Origin: Bacillus sp. DTU_2020_1000418_1_SI_GHA_SEK_038
GTDB taxonomy: Bacteria > Bacillota > Bacilli > Bacillales > Cytobacillaceae
Assembly: GCF_032341175.1 (NCBI RefSeq)
Contig: NZ_CP135435.1
Span: 1,488,001 to 1,552,000 of the forward strand
Direction: 5' to 3'
Length of the DNA: 64,000 bases
The position numbers were made by a program, and so were the translations under genes. Under the pieces are notes generated by a model. It saw nothing but the letters and a program-made list of their open reading frames with translations. It was not told where the DNA came from and ran no database searches. Below are positions 19,781 to 28,640 of this stretch, one piece after another; position 1 is the stretch's first letter; each line of letters opens with the position of its first letter.

Positions 19781-19997
19781 AATTATTTCCAACTATAGGC
19801 TGGTCAATTAGGTTTGTATCAAGGACATTGGTACCGTTTATACCATTGTTCGTAATAATGAACCCACCGGTATTTAATGCACCTTGGCCAGAATAGGTTT
19901 TCCCACTAGTTTTAGGCGATATATTAAGAGCATCTCCAAATTGTACAACACCACCATCAACATTTAAAATTTGCACTGGACCAACAATGGCTGGCAT
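19779..19997 (-). CDS. gerPF: Spore germination protein GerPF
   Basis: 72-aa GerPF, the last gene of the gerP operon. The MPAIVGPVQIL start and GGVVQFGD motif are typical of GerPA/GerPF. GerP proteins sit in the spore coat and help small germinants reach the inner-membrane receptors. It is a paralogue of GerPA at the other end of the operon. ATG 19997 lies behind a modest ribosome site. Confidence 0.93.
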   Translation of the reverse strand: MPAIVGPVQILNVDGGVVQFGDALNISPKTSGKTYSGQGALNTGGFIITNNGINGTNVLDTNLIDQPIVGNN

Positions 19998-20042
19998 ATA
20001 AACTCTTCCTTTTACAATTTTTTTATTTTCCCATCTTGATCT

Positions 20043-20414
20043 TCATTCATGCTGCAGCAACTGCCGGATATGCTTAACTCTTGCTTCCATAGAAATATGC
20101 TTGCTGCTGCCAATATGGACAACGGAAGATGTAGATATCCCGTTAATATCAATATTATTAACCTTAATGGCAGGGTTTAAATGCATGGTTTGCATAGATA
20201 TTACTTCTTCAATGGGGACGAGGGGAACGCTTATCGTGAAAGCTTTGAAAGATAAGAAATTCCCCTCATTTCCAAGAAAGGTATCTGTTTCACGCTGTAC
20301 GGCCAGGGCTCGTGTAAATCCATGAACATAGGTAGAATCGCCTATTTGAATAACAGATGAAAAGGCAACTGTATCTGCCTTTAACTGGTCAACGATTGAA
20401 GTTCTGCTGAGCAT
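20043..20414 (-). CDS. gerPE: Spore germination protein GerPE
   Basis: 123 aa. The SSVIQIGDS and TSSVVHIGSS segments are the repeated beta motifs of the GerP family. It starts 6 bp after the gerPD stop with the ribosome site GGAGTGATG spanning the junction. Member of the late mother-cell coat operon. Confidence 0.9.
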   Translation of the reverse strand: MLSRTSIVDQLKADTVAFSSVIQIGDSTYVHGFTRALAVQRETDTFLGNEGNFLSFKAFTISVPLVPIEEVISMQTMHLNPAIKVNNIDINGISTSSVVHIGSSKHISMEARVKHIRQLLQHE

Positions 20415-20420
20415 GATACA

Positions 20421-20597
20421 TCACTCTGGAGTTAATGGAACAACTGGTCCAATGATTAAAGACTCAGGAGGAGTATCAAATACAGATGCAAGCTGGATTG
20501 TTTGCGTGTCCCCGACCATTAACAGTGATGAGCTGGATACCCCGGTAACTCGAATATTTCCAATGCAAATATCTCGGTTATACACTTCAAAATTCAT
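20421..20597 (-). CDS. gerPD: Spore germination protein GerPD
   Basis: A 58-aa frame read directly from the reverse complement: starts MNFEVYNRDICIGNIRV, contains SSSSLLMVGDTQTIQLAS and ends PLTPE. Length and GerP-type motif (VGD) fit GerPD, and it fills the expected slot between gerPC and gerPE. Its ATG overlaps the 3' end of gerPC by 11 bp, so translation is probably coupled. It is easy to miss because of its small size. Confidence 0.9.
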   Translation of the reverse strand: MNFEVYNRDICIGNIRVTGVSSSSLLMVGDTQTIQLASVFDTPPESLIIGPVVPLTPE

Positions 20598-21216
20598 TCG
20601 TTTCCATTCCTTTCTCTGATTCTGGCAAATGACTTATAAAGGTATGAACCCCGTTTTTAATTTCTTTCTTTAAATTCACCAAAATTTCTTCATTAAAATC
20701 AGGTACTGTACCTTGTTCCCTATTTGTTGCGGTAAGCTGTTGCTGCTTAAGATGGTAATCAATGCGGTTAGGCAGCTGCTTTTTTATATCATCCTTTATG
20801 AATAAAATATATGATTCATCTATAGATTTATTTAGTGAATGGGCTGTTTCCTCAATAACGCTTTGTAATTCATTTTCCAAAAATTTATTGATTTCATCCT
20901 CGATTTCCATTGATCTTTGGAAATGGGCTTTTGGCTGAAAGGGAGTATGAATCCCCTTATTATTAATGGCAAAATCCTCAATTTCCTGAAGCTCGGATGG
21001 ATTTAACCCAATATTTAATGTTCCGTCTAATGATTCAACCTTCAATTGGTCGAATTTATATTCAATTCTATCTACAGTTATCGGTGGTCGTATCTTCAAT
21101 TCCTTCGTCTGTTTCTCTAATTCTCTTACCTTGTTTTCCAGGTGAATAATTCTTTTTTCTTGTGCTTCTATAAAAATATGCATTTTTTGCAGGTAAGAGT
21201 ATAATGTCTGATCCAT
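20587..21216 (-). CDS. gerPC: Spore germination protein GerPC
   Basis: 209 aa from ATG 21216, preceded by GAGGTGG. A heptad-rich segment near residues 10-35 (LQKMHIFIEAQEKR then LENKVRELEKQ) predicts a coiled coil; the rest is hydrophilic and helical. GerPC is the only larger, non-paralogous member of the gerP set and is needed for coat permeability to germinants. A GTG at 21225 is in frame but less likely. Confidence 0.9.
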   Translation of the reverse strand: MDQTLYSYLQKMHIFIEAQEKRIIHLENKVRELEKQTKELKIRPPITVDRIEYKFDQLKVESLDGTLNIGLNPSELQEIEDFAINNKGIHTPFQPKAHFQRSMEIEDEINKFLENELQSVIEETAHSLNKSIDESYILFIKDDIKKQLPNRIDYHLKQQQLTATNREQGTVPDFNEEILVNLKKEIKNGVHTFISHLPESEKGMETNEF

Positions 21217-21256
21217 CCTTACCACCTCGCTTTTTTCGGATCATCGTTTCCACACA

Positions 21257-21493
21257 TTACCTTCCTGCAGAATGTAAAGGTACGGCAGGAGCTTCTAACA
21301 GTTGCTCTCCGCCAATAACACCTACCCCAGGCAAGAGGGTATGTGGAGCAGGACCTGTAAATCCTCCTGTATTAGATAGATAGGAAGCGGGCTTAATAAT
21401 TCCTGCACTTCCTATCTGCAATACAGAGGAGTTGGTGATTCCACCGATCTTTATGAAATTAATTTGAATGGATTGGTTAATGTAAAAGTTCAT
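21257..21493 (-). CDS. gerPB: Spore germination protein GerPB
   Basis: 78 aa beginning MNFYINQSIQINFIKIGG, which is typical GerPB, with SSVLQIGSAG in the middle and a Pro/Gly-rich C-terminus. ATG 21493 is favoured over GTG 21502 because AGGGTGAAAAG precedes it. Second gene of the operon. Confidence 0.92.
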   Translation of the reverse strand: MNFYINQSIQINFIKIGGITNSSVLQIGSAGIIKPASYLSNTGGFTGPAPHTLLPGVGVIGGEQLLEAPAVPLHSAGR

Positions 21494-21508
21494 TCTTTTC
21501 ACCCTATA

Positions 21509-21730
21509 TTAAGCATTTAATAATATTCCTTGATCCATACCGTCTGAATCATATGTGTTCGTACTGCTTTGTCGATTGTAAATAGTTAGACCATCACCGG
21601 TATTAAAGGATCCAGCTCCAGAAAATGTTTTCGCATTTGCTACCGGCATGATCTTATAAACATCTCCAATATGGAATACCCCGCTGCTCCCAATAGAAAC
21701 GACCTGAACGACTCCAACGATAGCTGGCAT
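21509..21730 (-). CDS. gerPA: Spore germination protein GerPA
   Basis: 73 aa. MPAIVGVVQVV and GVFHIGD are the GerPA/GerPF signature; the central Gly/Asn-rich part resembles GerPF. ATG 21730 follows AAAGGATG at 6 nt; an in-frame ATG at 21739 is too close to that site. First gene of the operon, downstream of a sigma-K-type promoter. Confidence 0.92.
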   Translation of the reverse strand: MPAIVGVVQVVSIGSSGVFHIGDVYKIMPVANAKTFSGAGSFNTGDGLTIYNRQSSTNTYDSDGMDQGILLNA

Positions 21731-21761
21731 TTTTGACATCCTTTACACTAATTTCTCTTTA

Positions 21762-21788
21762 TATCCTATGTGCCTATATACAGATTGT
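21762..21788 (-). promoter_or_regulatory. Sigma-K-type promoter of the gerP operon
   Basis: On the minus strand CATAGGATA (21770-21762) matches the sigma-K -10 pattern CATANNNTA exactly, and an AC dinucleotide (21788-21787) lies 16 bp upstream as sigma-K prefers. The gerP operon is known to be sigma-K dependent in B. subtilis, so location and pattern agree. Confidence 0.75.
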
Positions 21789-21906
21789 GCCTAGAAATAT
21801 TTGGCTGGACAAATGAATGGTATTTCTCCTATGATAATAGTGGAATTTACATTTTTTGCTCCAAATATGATATGATTGTATCGATTTTAGTTAAGGAGGC
21901 CATTCG

Positions 21907-22260
21907 ATGATTCATGCACACATAACAACATGGGTTTTAGCACTTGTATTATTCTTTGTAGCTTTAGGATTACATAAGAGTGGAAAAGCTAGAGGTTTGA
22001 AAGTAGTTCAAATGGTATTAAGGCTTTTCTATATATTAATAATTATTACAGGTGTAGTAATATTAAGTAAAATTAACATCAGTTCGCTTTATATCTTAAA
22101 GTCATTACTTGGAATAGTAGTAATCGGTATGATGGAAATGATTATTGTCCGTTCGGTTAAAGGAAAGAAAACTACAATGTTTTGGTTATTGTTCCTTGTA
22201 ACTTTTATCCTCGTTCTTTACTTAGGATTTGTTAAACTTCCGTTAACTTTCCTCATGTAA
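21907..22260 (+). CDS. yisL: YisL-like membrane protein (UPF0344)
   Basis: 117-aa integral membrane protein with four hydrophobic segments (about 5-22, 37-55, 62-82, 93-113). The MIHAHITTW start and length match YisL of Bacillus. Function unknown. ATG 21907 follows TAAGGAGG. It is divergent from gerP, as expected from the B. subtilis gene neighbourhood. Confidence 0.85.
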   Translation: MIHAHITTWVLALVLFFVALGLHKSGKARGLKVVQMVLRLFYILIIITGVVILSKINISSLYILKSLLGIVVIGMMEMIIVRSVKGKKTTMFWLLFLVTFILVLYLGFVKLPLTFLM

Positions 22261-22295
22261 AAACATTTTTTGATAAAATTTGTCAATTATCTAGT

Positions 22296-22328
22296 AAAAA
22301 GCTGCTAAAAAGGCAGCTTTTTCTTTTT
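22296..22328 (+). terminator. Terminator after yisL
   Basis: Arms AAAAAGCTGC (22296-22305) and GCAGCTTTTT (22313-22322) with a T-rich tail (TTCTTTTTTT region). Confidence 0.85.
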
Positions 22329-22401
22329 TTAGACATATCAACATTTCGGTTTTTATGGTATTTTTATCATATAAATATGTCACGGAATTAGTGGTGGAGC
22401 T

Positions 22402-25323
22402 ATGGCGAAAACAATAACATGTATTTATGAAGATGAATATCAATTATATAGCTTGATAGATATGCATGAACTAAAAGAATACCCTAGCCTCCTTGTTCAA
22501 GTTTTTTCAGGGATGGCAGACAGAGATTCTCTATTAAAATTGCAAAACATCATAAAAAAAATGGTGCCTCTTGCTACAGTTATTGGCTGTTCAGCATCAG
22601 GTGAGATTTTTGAAGGAAATATCACAGAAAATAAGACTATTATTTCTTTTACGGTATTTGATAAAACAGAAGTAAAGTCTACTTTGCTTCATCAGGAATC
22701 TTTTAAAGACAGTTTTGACATGGGAAAAAGGTTAGCACAGCAAATTGTCGATTTTGATACGAAAGTACTGATTATTTTTCCTGCTGGAGATAAAGTCGAT
22801 TCTCAATCTCTTTTAGAAGGGATTATTGAAGGTAATCCGCAGCTAACCGTTTCAGGCGGTATTGCTGGAAATACAGGATTGAGTCCAGAACCTTATTCGA
22901 TAGCAGGAGAGGAATTAACAAGCCAAGGGGTTGTAGGAGTAGCCCTTCAAAGCAAACAGCTATTTGCACAAGTACAAAGTCATATTATATGGCAGGAAAT
23001 TGGAAAGGTTTTTACCGTTACAAAGTCAAACGGAGATATTATCTATTCATTAGATAAGAAAAAACCTTTACAAATCTTAAAACATTATTTGGGAGAAGGC
23101 TTTATAAAAGATATTTCGAATTCAAGATTTGAGTTCCCTTTCACTATTAGTCATAAAGACGGAAAAGTCTCTTTATTTATAATTGATATTTTGAAGAATG
23201 GGGCCATTCGTGTCAGCAGGAATGTGTCCGAAGGAGATAAACTTACTTTTTCCTATCCAAATATTGAAGCAACTATTGATCAAACATTACAGGGGTTTAG
23301 GCAAATAGCAAAAAAACCGGTAGAAACTATTTTTGTTTACAATAGCTTGTCGAGAAAACGGTTTGCTCGAGATTTTTCAGAAAAAGAACTAATGATGCTT
23401 CAGAGCATTGCACCAGCTAATGGTTTCTTCACAAATGGGGAGGTATTAGCGGGAAACGAAGGGACGGCCCAGCATGGAGGTCTATCACTTACGTACTTAT
23501 CCCTATCTGAACAATCGCTTGAAAAGCGGGAGAATCGTGGTGGTCTTTCCTTTAAATATTCGATGCCTGAACAGTTGAAAACCTTAGCATCACTTACACG
23601 TTTGATGGATTCCTCGCAAGAAGATTTTCAGCAATTGCATGAAAACTTGACTATTTCTGAGCAATACCACCAATCTCTTTTTAATAATCATACAGATATA
23701 GTTTATTCAACTGATTTACAAGGATACTTTACAAATGTGAATCCTGCATTTGATGATATGTTTGGCTATCGTCATGATGAGATAACGGGTGCATCATCTT
23801 TTAAAATTGTATTAAGCGAGGACATTCCAAGAGTAAGAATGCATTTTTTCAGAGCGATAAAGGGAAAAGAACAATACTATAATGCTACTCTCATATCCAA
23901 ATCTGGGGAAATGAATTTATTTCAACTTAAAAACATTCCCATTACAGTTAATGGCGAATGTGTCGGAATATATGTTATCGGAAAAAACATGACCGAGCAA
24001 AAAAAGATCGAAGAAAAGATTACAGAACTAGCGAATTTCGACCATGATACAGGACTTCCAAATCGAATGAGGTTTACTGAGCAGCTTGAACAAATGCTTC
24101 AGCGGGCAAAAAAGAAAAAGCGCATACTTGCCGTTCTTTCTATCGACATTGATCGTTTTAAGTTAATCAATGATAGCCTGGGACATTTTGCGGGAGATAT
24201 GATTTTAAAGGAGATAGCTTTTCGAATTGAAAAAGTTCTCCCAAGCGGATCATATATTGGGAGATTTGGCGGAGATAAGTTTACAGTTATACTAACAAAG
24301 GAAGCACAAGTAGATGAAGTAATGAAAGCAGCAAAATCCATTTTATTGGAGATTTCAAAACCTGTTCATCATGAAAGTCAAGAATTCTTTGTTACAGCAA
24401 GTATTGGGGTTAGCTTTTATCCAGAAGATGGAACAGATGAACATGAGCTTCTGAAAAATGCCGATATAGCGACAAATCGATCAAAAGACAAGGGTGGAAA
24501 TCAAATTACCTTTTTCTCGACTGAAATGAATGAGCAAGCGCTGAATAGACTCGAGCTCGAGAGCTATTTACGTAAAGCCTTGCAGAAAAATGAATTCTAT
24601 CTCATGTTTCAGCCATTAATCGATTTAGAATCCGGGAAAATCTTTGGCAGTGAGGCGCTCATTCGCTGGAATCATCCAAAGCTTGGCCTCGTATCTCCGG
24701 CAGATTTTATCCCGCTTGCAGAAGAGACGGGTATTATTCAAGAGATTGGAAGATGGGTGCTCCGAACAGCCTGTATGCAGAATAAAAAGTGGCAGGAGCT
24801 TGGAAATAATCAATTAGCGGTTGCCGTTAATGTGTCGGCATACCAGTTTCAGCAGCCAGGTTTTATGAATGATGTAAAACAGGCTTTAAGCGAATCTAAA
24901 TTAGATCCCCAATATTTAACTTTAGAGCTGACAGAGAGTACGATGCTAACGAATATTGATTACAGTATTCCAATCATGAGGGCACTTCAAAAGCTTGGAG
25001 TTAAGGTGTCGATTGATGACTTTGGAACAGGTTATTCTTCATTAAGTTACTTAAAGGACTTACCTATTAACACATTAAAAATTGATCGCTCATTCATAAA
25101 CAATTTGCGCGTGGATACGTATGATATAGCAATTGTGAAGGCTATCATTACAATGGGACATGGCCTGGAAGTGAAGGTAGTGGCTGAAGGGGTCGAAACG
25201 AAGGAACAAATTGAACTCCTAAAAGAATTAAATTGCCATTATGCTCAAGGCTTCTATATTCATAAACCGCTGAAAATAACTGAGTTTGAAAAAGGATTAA
25301 AGGAAAAAGCAGAGATAAAATAG
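22402..25323 (+). CDS. FIST-PAS-GGDEF-EAL signalling protein
   Basis: 973 aa, no membrane segment. Order: FIST_N and FIST_C sensor (about 1-370), PAS (about 415-530, NHTDIVYSTDLQGYF), GGDEF (about 545-700), EAL (about 715-965). The GGDEF motif reads GGDKF (residues 623-627): the fourth position is Lys, which should spoil metal binding, so cyclase activity is doubtful. The EAL domain keeps EAL (751-753), LTEST, DDFGTGYSS, KIDRSF and VAEGVET, so it should be a working c-di-GMP phosphodiesterase. FIST domains bind small ligands such as amino acids. A YajQ-family protein, a c-di-GMP binder in Xanthomonas, lies 2.6 kb away. Confidence 0.9.
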   Translation: MAKTITCIYEDEYQLYSLIDMHELKEYPSLLVQVFSGMADRDSLLKLQNIIKKMVPLATVIGCSASGEIFEGNITENKTIISFTVFDKTEVKSTLLHQESFKDSFDMGKRLAQQIVDFDTKVLIIFPAGDKVDSQSLLEGIIEGNPQLTVSGGIAGNTGLSPEPYSIAGEELTSQGVVGVALQSKQLFAQVQSHIIWQEIGKVFTVTKSNGDIIYSLDKKKPLQILKHYLGEGFIKDISNSRFEFPFTISHKDGKVSLFIIDILKNGAIRVSRNVSEGDKLTFSYPNIEATIDQTLQGFRQIAKKPVETIFVYNSLSRKRFARDFSEKELMMLQSIAPANGFFTNGEVLAGNEGTAQHGGLSLTYLSLSEQSLEKRENRGGLSFKYSMPEQLKTLASLTRLMDSSQEDFQQLHENLTISEQYHQSLFNNHTDIVYSTDLQGYFTNVNPAFDDMFGYRHDEITGASSFKIVLSEDIPRVRMHFFRAIKGKEQYYNATLISKSGEMNLFQLKNIPITVNGECVGIYVIGKNMTEQKKIEEKITELANFDHDTGLPNRMRFTEQLEQMLQRAKKKKRILAVLSIDIDRFKLINDSLGHFAGDMILKEIAFRIEKVLPSGSYIGRFGGDKFTVILTKEAQVDEVMKAAKSILLEISKPVHHESQEFFVTASIGVSFYPEDGTDEHELLKNADIATNRSKDKGGNQITFFSTEMNEQALNRLELESYLRKALQKNEFYLMFQPLIDLESGKIFGSEALIRWNHPKLGLVSPADFIPLAEETGIIQEIGRWVLRTACMQNKKWQELGNNQLAVAVNVSAYQFQQPGFMNDVKQALSESKLDPQYLTLELTESTMLTNIDYSIPIMRALQKLGVKVSIDDFGTGYSSLSYLKDLPINTLKIDRSFINNLRVDTYDIAIVKAIITMGHGLEVKVVAEGVETKEQIELLKELNCHYAQGFYIHKPLKITEFEKGLKEKAEIK

Positions 25324-25325
25324 CA

Positions 25326-25353
25326 AAAAGGTGACTCGAGTGAGTCACCTTTT
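25326..25353. terminator. Bidirectional terminator after the FIST/EAL gene
   Basis: A perfect 12-bp stem AAAAGGTGACTC/GAGTCACCTTTT around GAGT. The A and T runs on both sides let it work in either direction. Repeat copy A begins 2 bp later. Confidence 0.85.
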
Positions 25354-25355
25354 AT

Positions 25356-25531
25356 GTCTAGTACCAGCGCCTACCCCCTCGAGGTCACAAGCCAATTCTG
25401 AAAGGTAGAGCTCACCTTTCCGAGAGGCTCGACTTGTGCTTGTCGGGGGTGACCACAAAGGAAAGCATCAGCGAATATTCATCGCAGGAACAATCGCCCT
25501 TTGTTGTTCCGAAGGCGCTTATACTTTTCTT
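25356..25531. repeat. Modular nested-palindrome repeat, copy A (176 bp)
   Basis: Begins GTCTAGTACCAGCGCC and ends GGCGCTTATACTTTTCTT. Nested stems run AGCGCC/GGCGCT (outer), ACCCCC/GGGGGT, CACAAG/CTTGTG, and a central hairpin GAAAGGT/ACCTTTC. A second module between GGGGGT and GGCGCT holds a hairpin around GCGAATATTCATCGC and GGAACAA/TTGTTCC. It fills the gap between a terminator and the stop codon of the next minus-strand gene. Related copies are at 29535 and 50944. Confidence 0.85.
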
Positions 25532-25532
25532 G

Positions 25533-26096
25533 TTAAGAAGATATTTTCTCAATAACCATTCTTTTTCCGCTATTTAATGTAAATTCAAAGCGGTCATTCA
25601 TCTTTTCGAAGTAACTAAAATGATGCTGAACATTGCAAATATGTTCCTGGTTATCAAATACGATAAAATTAACACCGCTCTTTCTCTCGTTTCTTTCAAG
25701 AAAGGAGAGCTGATTATAGCAGTAGATACAATCATATATAGAAAACCGCAAGGAATTTAATGTCGTGATAAATTGGAAAAATGCATCATCATTCATTCCT
25801 TCTAGTAATTTTTCTAATGAAAATACAAGGTGCTTTCTAATTCTTACAGAGTCTTGATCTTTCAAAAGAAGGATCTCATTGTCTATTGCCAGTTTCCCTT
25901 CTTCAGATAATATCCCTTTTTTCCAGCGTTTAAATCGAAAAATCTCTACTTCCTGGTGGAGGAATTCTTCCATTAATGATGCTTCATCCGTCTCTTTATC
26001 AAAGAAAACCCATTGATCATTAATATATTCAATAGATCCTTCGGTATAGGCACGAGTTTGGTATTCAATTAGTTTCGTTCGCTGCTGTCTATTCAT
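25533..26096 (-). CDS. Uncharacterised protein, DUF2777-like (YisN-like)
   Basis: 187 aa, soluble, rich in charged and aromatic residues (MNRQQRTKLIEYQTRAYTEG start). From memory it resembles DUF2777, a Bacillus-restricted family that includes YisN; this was not searched. A pair CIYCYNQL near residue 120 gives two close cysteines. ATG 26096 follows GGAGG. Its stop codon touches repeat copy A. Confidence 0.65.
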   Translation of the reverse strand: MNRQQRTKLIEYQTRAYTEGSIEYINDQWVFFDKETDEASLMEEFLHQEVEIFRFKRWKKGILSEEGKLAIDNEILLLKDQDSVRIRKHLVFSLEKLLEGMNDDAFFQFITTLNSLRFSIYDCIYCYNQLSFLERNERKSGVNFIVFDNQEHICNVQHHFSYFEKMNDRFEFTLNSGKRMVIEKISS

Positions 26097-26383
26097 TATA
26101 AACCTCCATCTGATTCCCTCAACAATCTTTTTAGACAGTTTCCTCTCTTTTTATAACCAGATCTAAATAATTCTTCATTCATTTATGGATAAACAAATCC
26201 GCCCCTATAAAAATCATATTCTGACAGGCGGTTTTATGAAATGGATAAACACCTAATCTCGAATGGTAAAATCGCAAAAAACTAGTTGATTCTGCATTAA
26301 ACATTTGACTGCGCAAGGGAAAAAAGGCTAATCTTAAGGAGTTGCATATTAGCTTGTTTGTGAAAGAAGGGGGAGGAGCGGAG

Positions 26384-27913
26384 ATGGTAAAAAGAGTGTG
26401 GACTCTTATCTTAATTCCGTTGCTTCTTTTTTACGCTCAGCCTGTAGGAGCAGTTGAAAAAGAAGATCGAAAATGGCAAGATGAATCTATTTACTTTTTA
26501 ATGGTGGACCGCTTTGATAATGGGGATTTTAAAAATGATTATCATGTGAATGTAAAGGATCCGCAAAGCTTCCATGGCGGTGACTTCCAAGGAGTCATTA
26601 AGAAACTCGATTACATAAAGGATATGGGCTTTACTGCTATTAGGCTGACACCAATTTTTGATAATGAAGAAAACGGATATCATGGATATGGGGTTATAGA
26701 TTATTACAATACGGAAGAGCATTTTGGAACGATTGATGAATTTAAAATGCTTGTAAAAGAAATTCATAACCGAAATTTGAAAGTGATGTTAGATTTCCCG
26801 ATTAATCATGTTGGCTCAAAGCATGAATGGCTAAAGGACCCTACAAAGAAAGATTGGTTTAAAACTGACCAATCACCAAATCTACAGGGCCTTGAAAATG
26901 AGTGGATAAATGAACTTCCTAGGTTGAATCATGAAAATCTAGAAGTTCAAGAATATTTATTGGATGCTGCAAAATGGTGGATTAATGAAACGAATATAGA
27001 TGGATATTACCTTGATGAAGTAGACGGGGTTTCAAAAAAGTTCCTAACTGATTTTGTTCAACAGTCTAAATCTTCTAAGAAGGATTTTTATTTACTTGGT
27101 GAAGTAAGGTCAATTGATCCCCGTATCATAACTGAATATGAGGACACAGGGATTGATGGGTTTCTGGACTTTCCTTTAACCGAAACATTAAGGCCAGCCT
27201 TTGTACAAGTTGACCAATCATTAAAAGAACTAAAAACTCGCAAAGACGAACTGATGTCAGTCTACAAAAATCCAAATTTGATGGGATCGTTATTGGATGA
27301 CCATAAAGTAGACCGTTTTACGCGGGATATGGTCGAACAAAATCAGCATCCTGGTCCAAGATGGAAGCTTGCATTAACCTATCTTTATACTTCTCCGGGA
27401 GTTCCGATCGTTTATTATGGCAGTGAAATAGCCTTGGATGGCGGTTTGGGGCCTGATAATCATCGACAGATGGATTTCCGGACTGATAAGGATTTGATTG
27501 ACTATATAACAAAGCTCGGTGAACTACGTTCCAATCTCCCTAGCTTAACTAGAGGAGAAATGAAGCTGCTTGCTGAGGAAAATGGCGTTCTTGCTTATAA
27601 ACGTACTTATAAGAATGAAACGACAGTTATTGTCATAAATAACAGTTCTGAATCTCGAAATATTACGATTAATGCAGAAGAATTTGCTGATGATAAAGAG
27701 CTGCGAGGCTTATTGACGAATGACCTCGTTAAGAGCAATGATCATCAATATAAAATTTTCACTGATAGAGAAGAAGCTGAAATATATATTTTATCTCAAA
27801 AATCTGGGATGAATATTCCATATGTAACAGCAACTGTTATTGTGTGGGGTGCCTTTGTAGCTTTTATCATCGCAGTATGGAGAAGATCCAAAAGGAAACG
27901 GTCCCAGGAATAG
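26384..27913 (+). CDS. Membrane-anchored GH13 alpha-amylase-family protein
   Basis: 509 aa from ATG 26384 (after GGGGGAGGAG). N-terminal signal peptide ending near PVGAVEK, a (beta/alpha)8 GH13 domain, and one C-terminal membrane helix followed by a basic tail (RRSKRKRSQE), so the enzyme would face outward on the membrane. Region I is DFPINH; nucleophile Asp211 in YYLDEV; acid/base Glu240 in LLGEV; third acid among Asp305-306 of LLDDHK. The near-invariant region II Arg two residues before the nucleophile is Tyr. The convergent YajQ-family gene follows. Confidence 0.85.
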   Translation: MVKRVWTLILIPLLLFYAQPVGAVEKEDRKWQDESIYFLMVDRFDNGDFKNDYHVNVKDPQSFHGGDFQGVIKKLDYIKDMGFTAIRLTPIFDNEENGYHGYGVIDYYNTEEHFGTIDEFKMLVKEIHNRNLKVMLDFPINHVGSKHEWLKDPTKKDWFKTDQSPNLQGLENEWINELPRLNHENLEVQEYLLDAAKWWINETNIDGYYLDEVDGVSKKFLTDFVQQSKSSKKDFYLLGEVRSIDPRIITEYEDTGIDGFLDFPLTETLRPAFVQVDQSLKELKTRKDELMSVYKNPNLMGSLLDDHKVDRFTRDMVEQNQHPGPRWKLALTYLYTSPGVPIVYYGSEIALDGGLGPDNHRQMDFRTDKDLIDYITKLGELRSNLPSLTRGEMKLLAEENGVLAYKRTYKNETTVIVINNSSESRNITINAEEFADDKELRGLLTNDLVKSNDHQYKIFTDREEAEIYILSQKSGMNIPYVTATVIVWGAFVAFIIAVWRRSKRKRSQE

Positions 27914-27920
27914 TTAAAAA

Positions 27921-27958
27921 GTAAAAGCCAAAGGAACTTGCCTGCCTTTGGCTTTTAC
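27921..27958. terminator. Bidirectional terminator, amylase / yajQ
   Basis: A 14-bp perfect stem GTAAAAGCCAAAGG/CCTTTGGCTTTTAC with a 10-nt loop between convergent stop codons. The T-rich ends suit termination in both directions. Confidence 0.85.
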
Positions 27959-27966
27959 TTTAGTTC

Positions 27967-28458
27967 TTAACGATAATTCACAAATTGTACCTCTACGGTT
28001 AAGTCTGCTTCTTTAATAGCTGAAATAATCTGTTGCAGATCGTCTCGGTTTTTCCCGGTAACACGAATTTGATCATCCTGTATTTGGCTTTTTACTTTTA
28101 AACCGCTGTTTTTTATTAATGTATTAATTTTCTTAGCATTTTCCTTATCGATTCCTTGGGCAACCTTGGCTCTTTGCCGCACCGTTCCCCCTGAAGCCCC
28201 TTCAATTTTTCCATAATCTAAATTTTTTATCGGAATGCCTCTTCTAATCATTTTGCTTATTAGCACATCTTTAAGCTGGCCAAGCTTGTACTCATCGTCT
28301 GAAATAAGCACAAGCTCCTCTTTATCAAGAGAAACGTGACTTTTGCTTCCTTTAAAGTCATAGCGGGTTTGAATCTCTTTCATTGCAATACTAATAGCGT
28401 TTGTGACTTCTGAAAAGTCAACCTTGGATACAATATCAAATGAGCTCTCTTTAGACAT
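27967..28458 (-). CDS. YajQ-family nucleotide-binding protein
   Basis: 163 aa (YitK in B. subtilis). The [13 protein letters not shown] start, [10 protein letters not shown] and the C-terminal [16 protein letters not shown] are diagnostic of the UPF0234/YajQ fold with two ferredoxin-like lobes. Xanthomonas YajQ binds c-di-GMP and acts on transcription; in Bacillus the role is not established. ATG 28458 follows GGAGGTAATT, so a longer upstream frame is not used. Confidence 0.92.
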   Translation of the reverse strand: MSKESSFDIVSKVDFSEVTNAISIAMKEIQTRYDFKGSKSHVSLDKEELVLISDDEYKLGQLKDVLISKMIRRGIPIKNLDYGKIEGASGGTVRQRAKVAQGIDKENAKKINTLIKNSGLKVKSQIQDDQIRVTGKNRDDLQQIISAIKEADLTVEVQFVNYR

Positions 28459-28640
28459 AATTACCTCCATAAACTTCAGTTCTTTTTCAAAAGATATCAA
28501 TAAAAAGGATGGTCTTTTGAAAAGAAGTTTTACTTTACTTATAATTATAGTAAAATATAGCAGTCCAAACAACTTCAGGTGATATTGTCTAATTTAGATA
28601 GACGTTATTAAATAAACTAATAAAAAAGGATGAATAATTA

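Noticed and set aside
20413..20619. Plus-strand 68-aa frame in the gerP operon
   Set aside because: It is the shadow of gerPD and the gerPC end on the minus strand.
26200..26245. Terminator-like CCGCC/GGCGG pairing upstream of the amylase gene
   Set aside because: The loop is about 26 nt and no gene ends nearby in the right direction.
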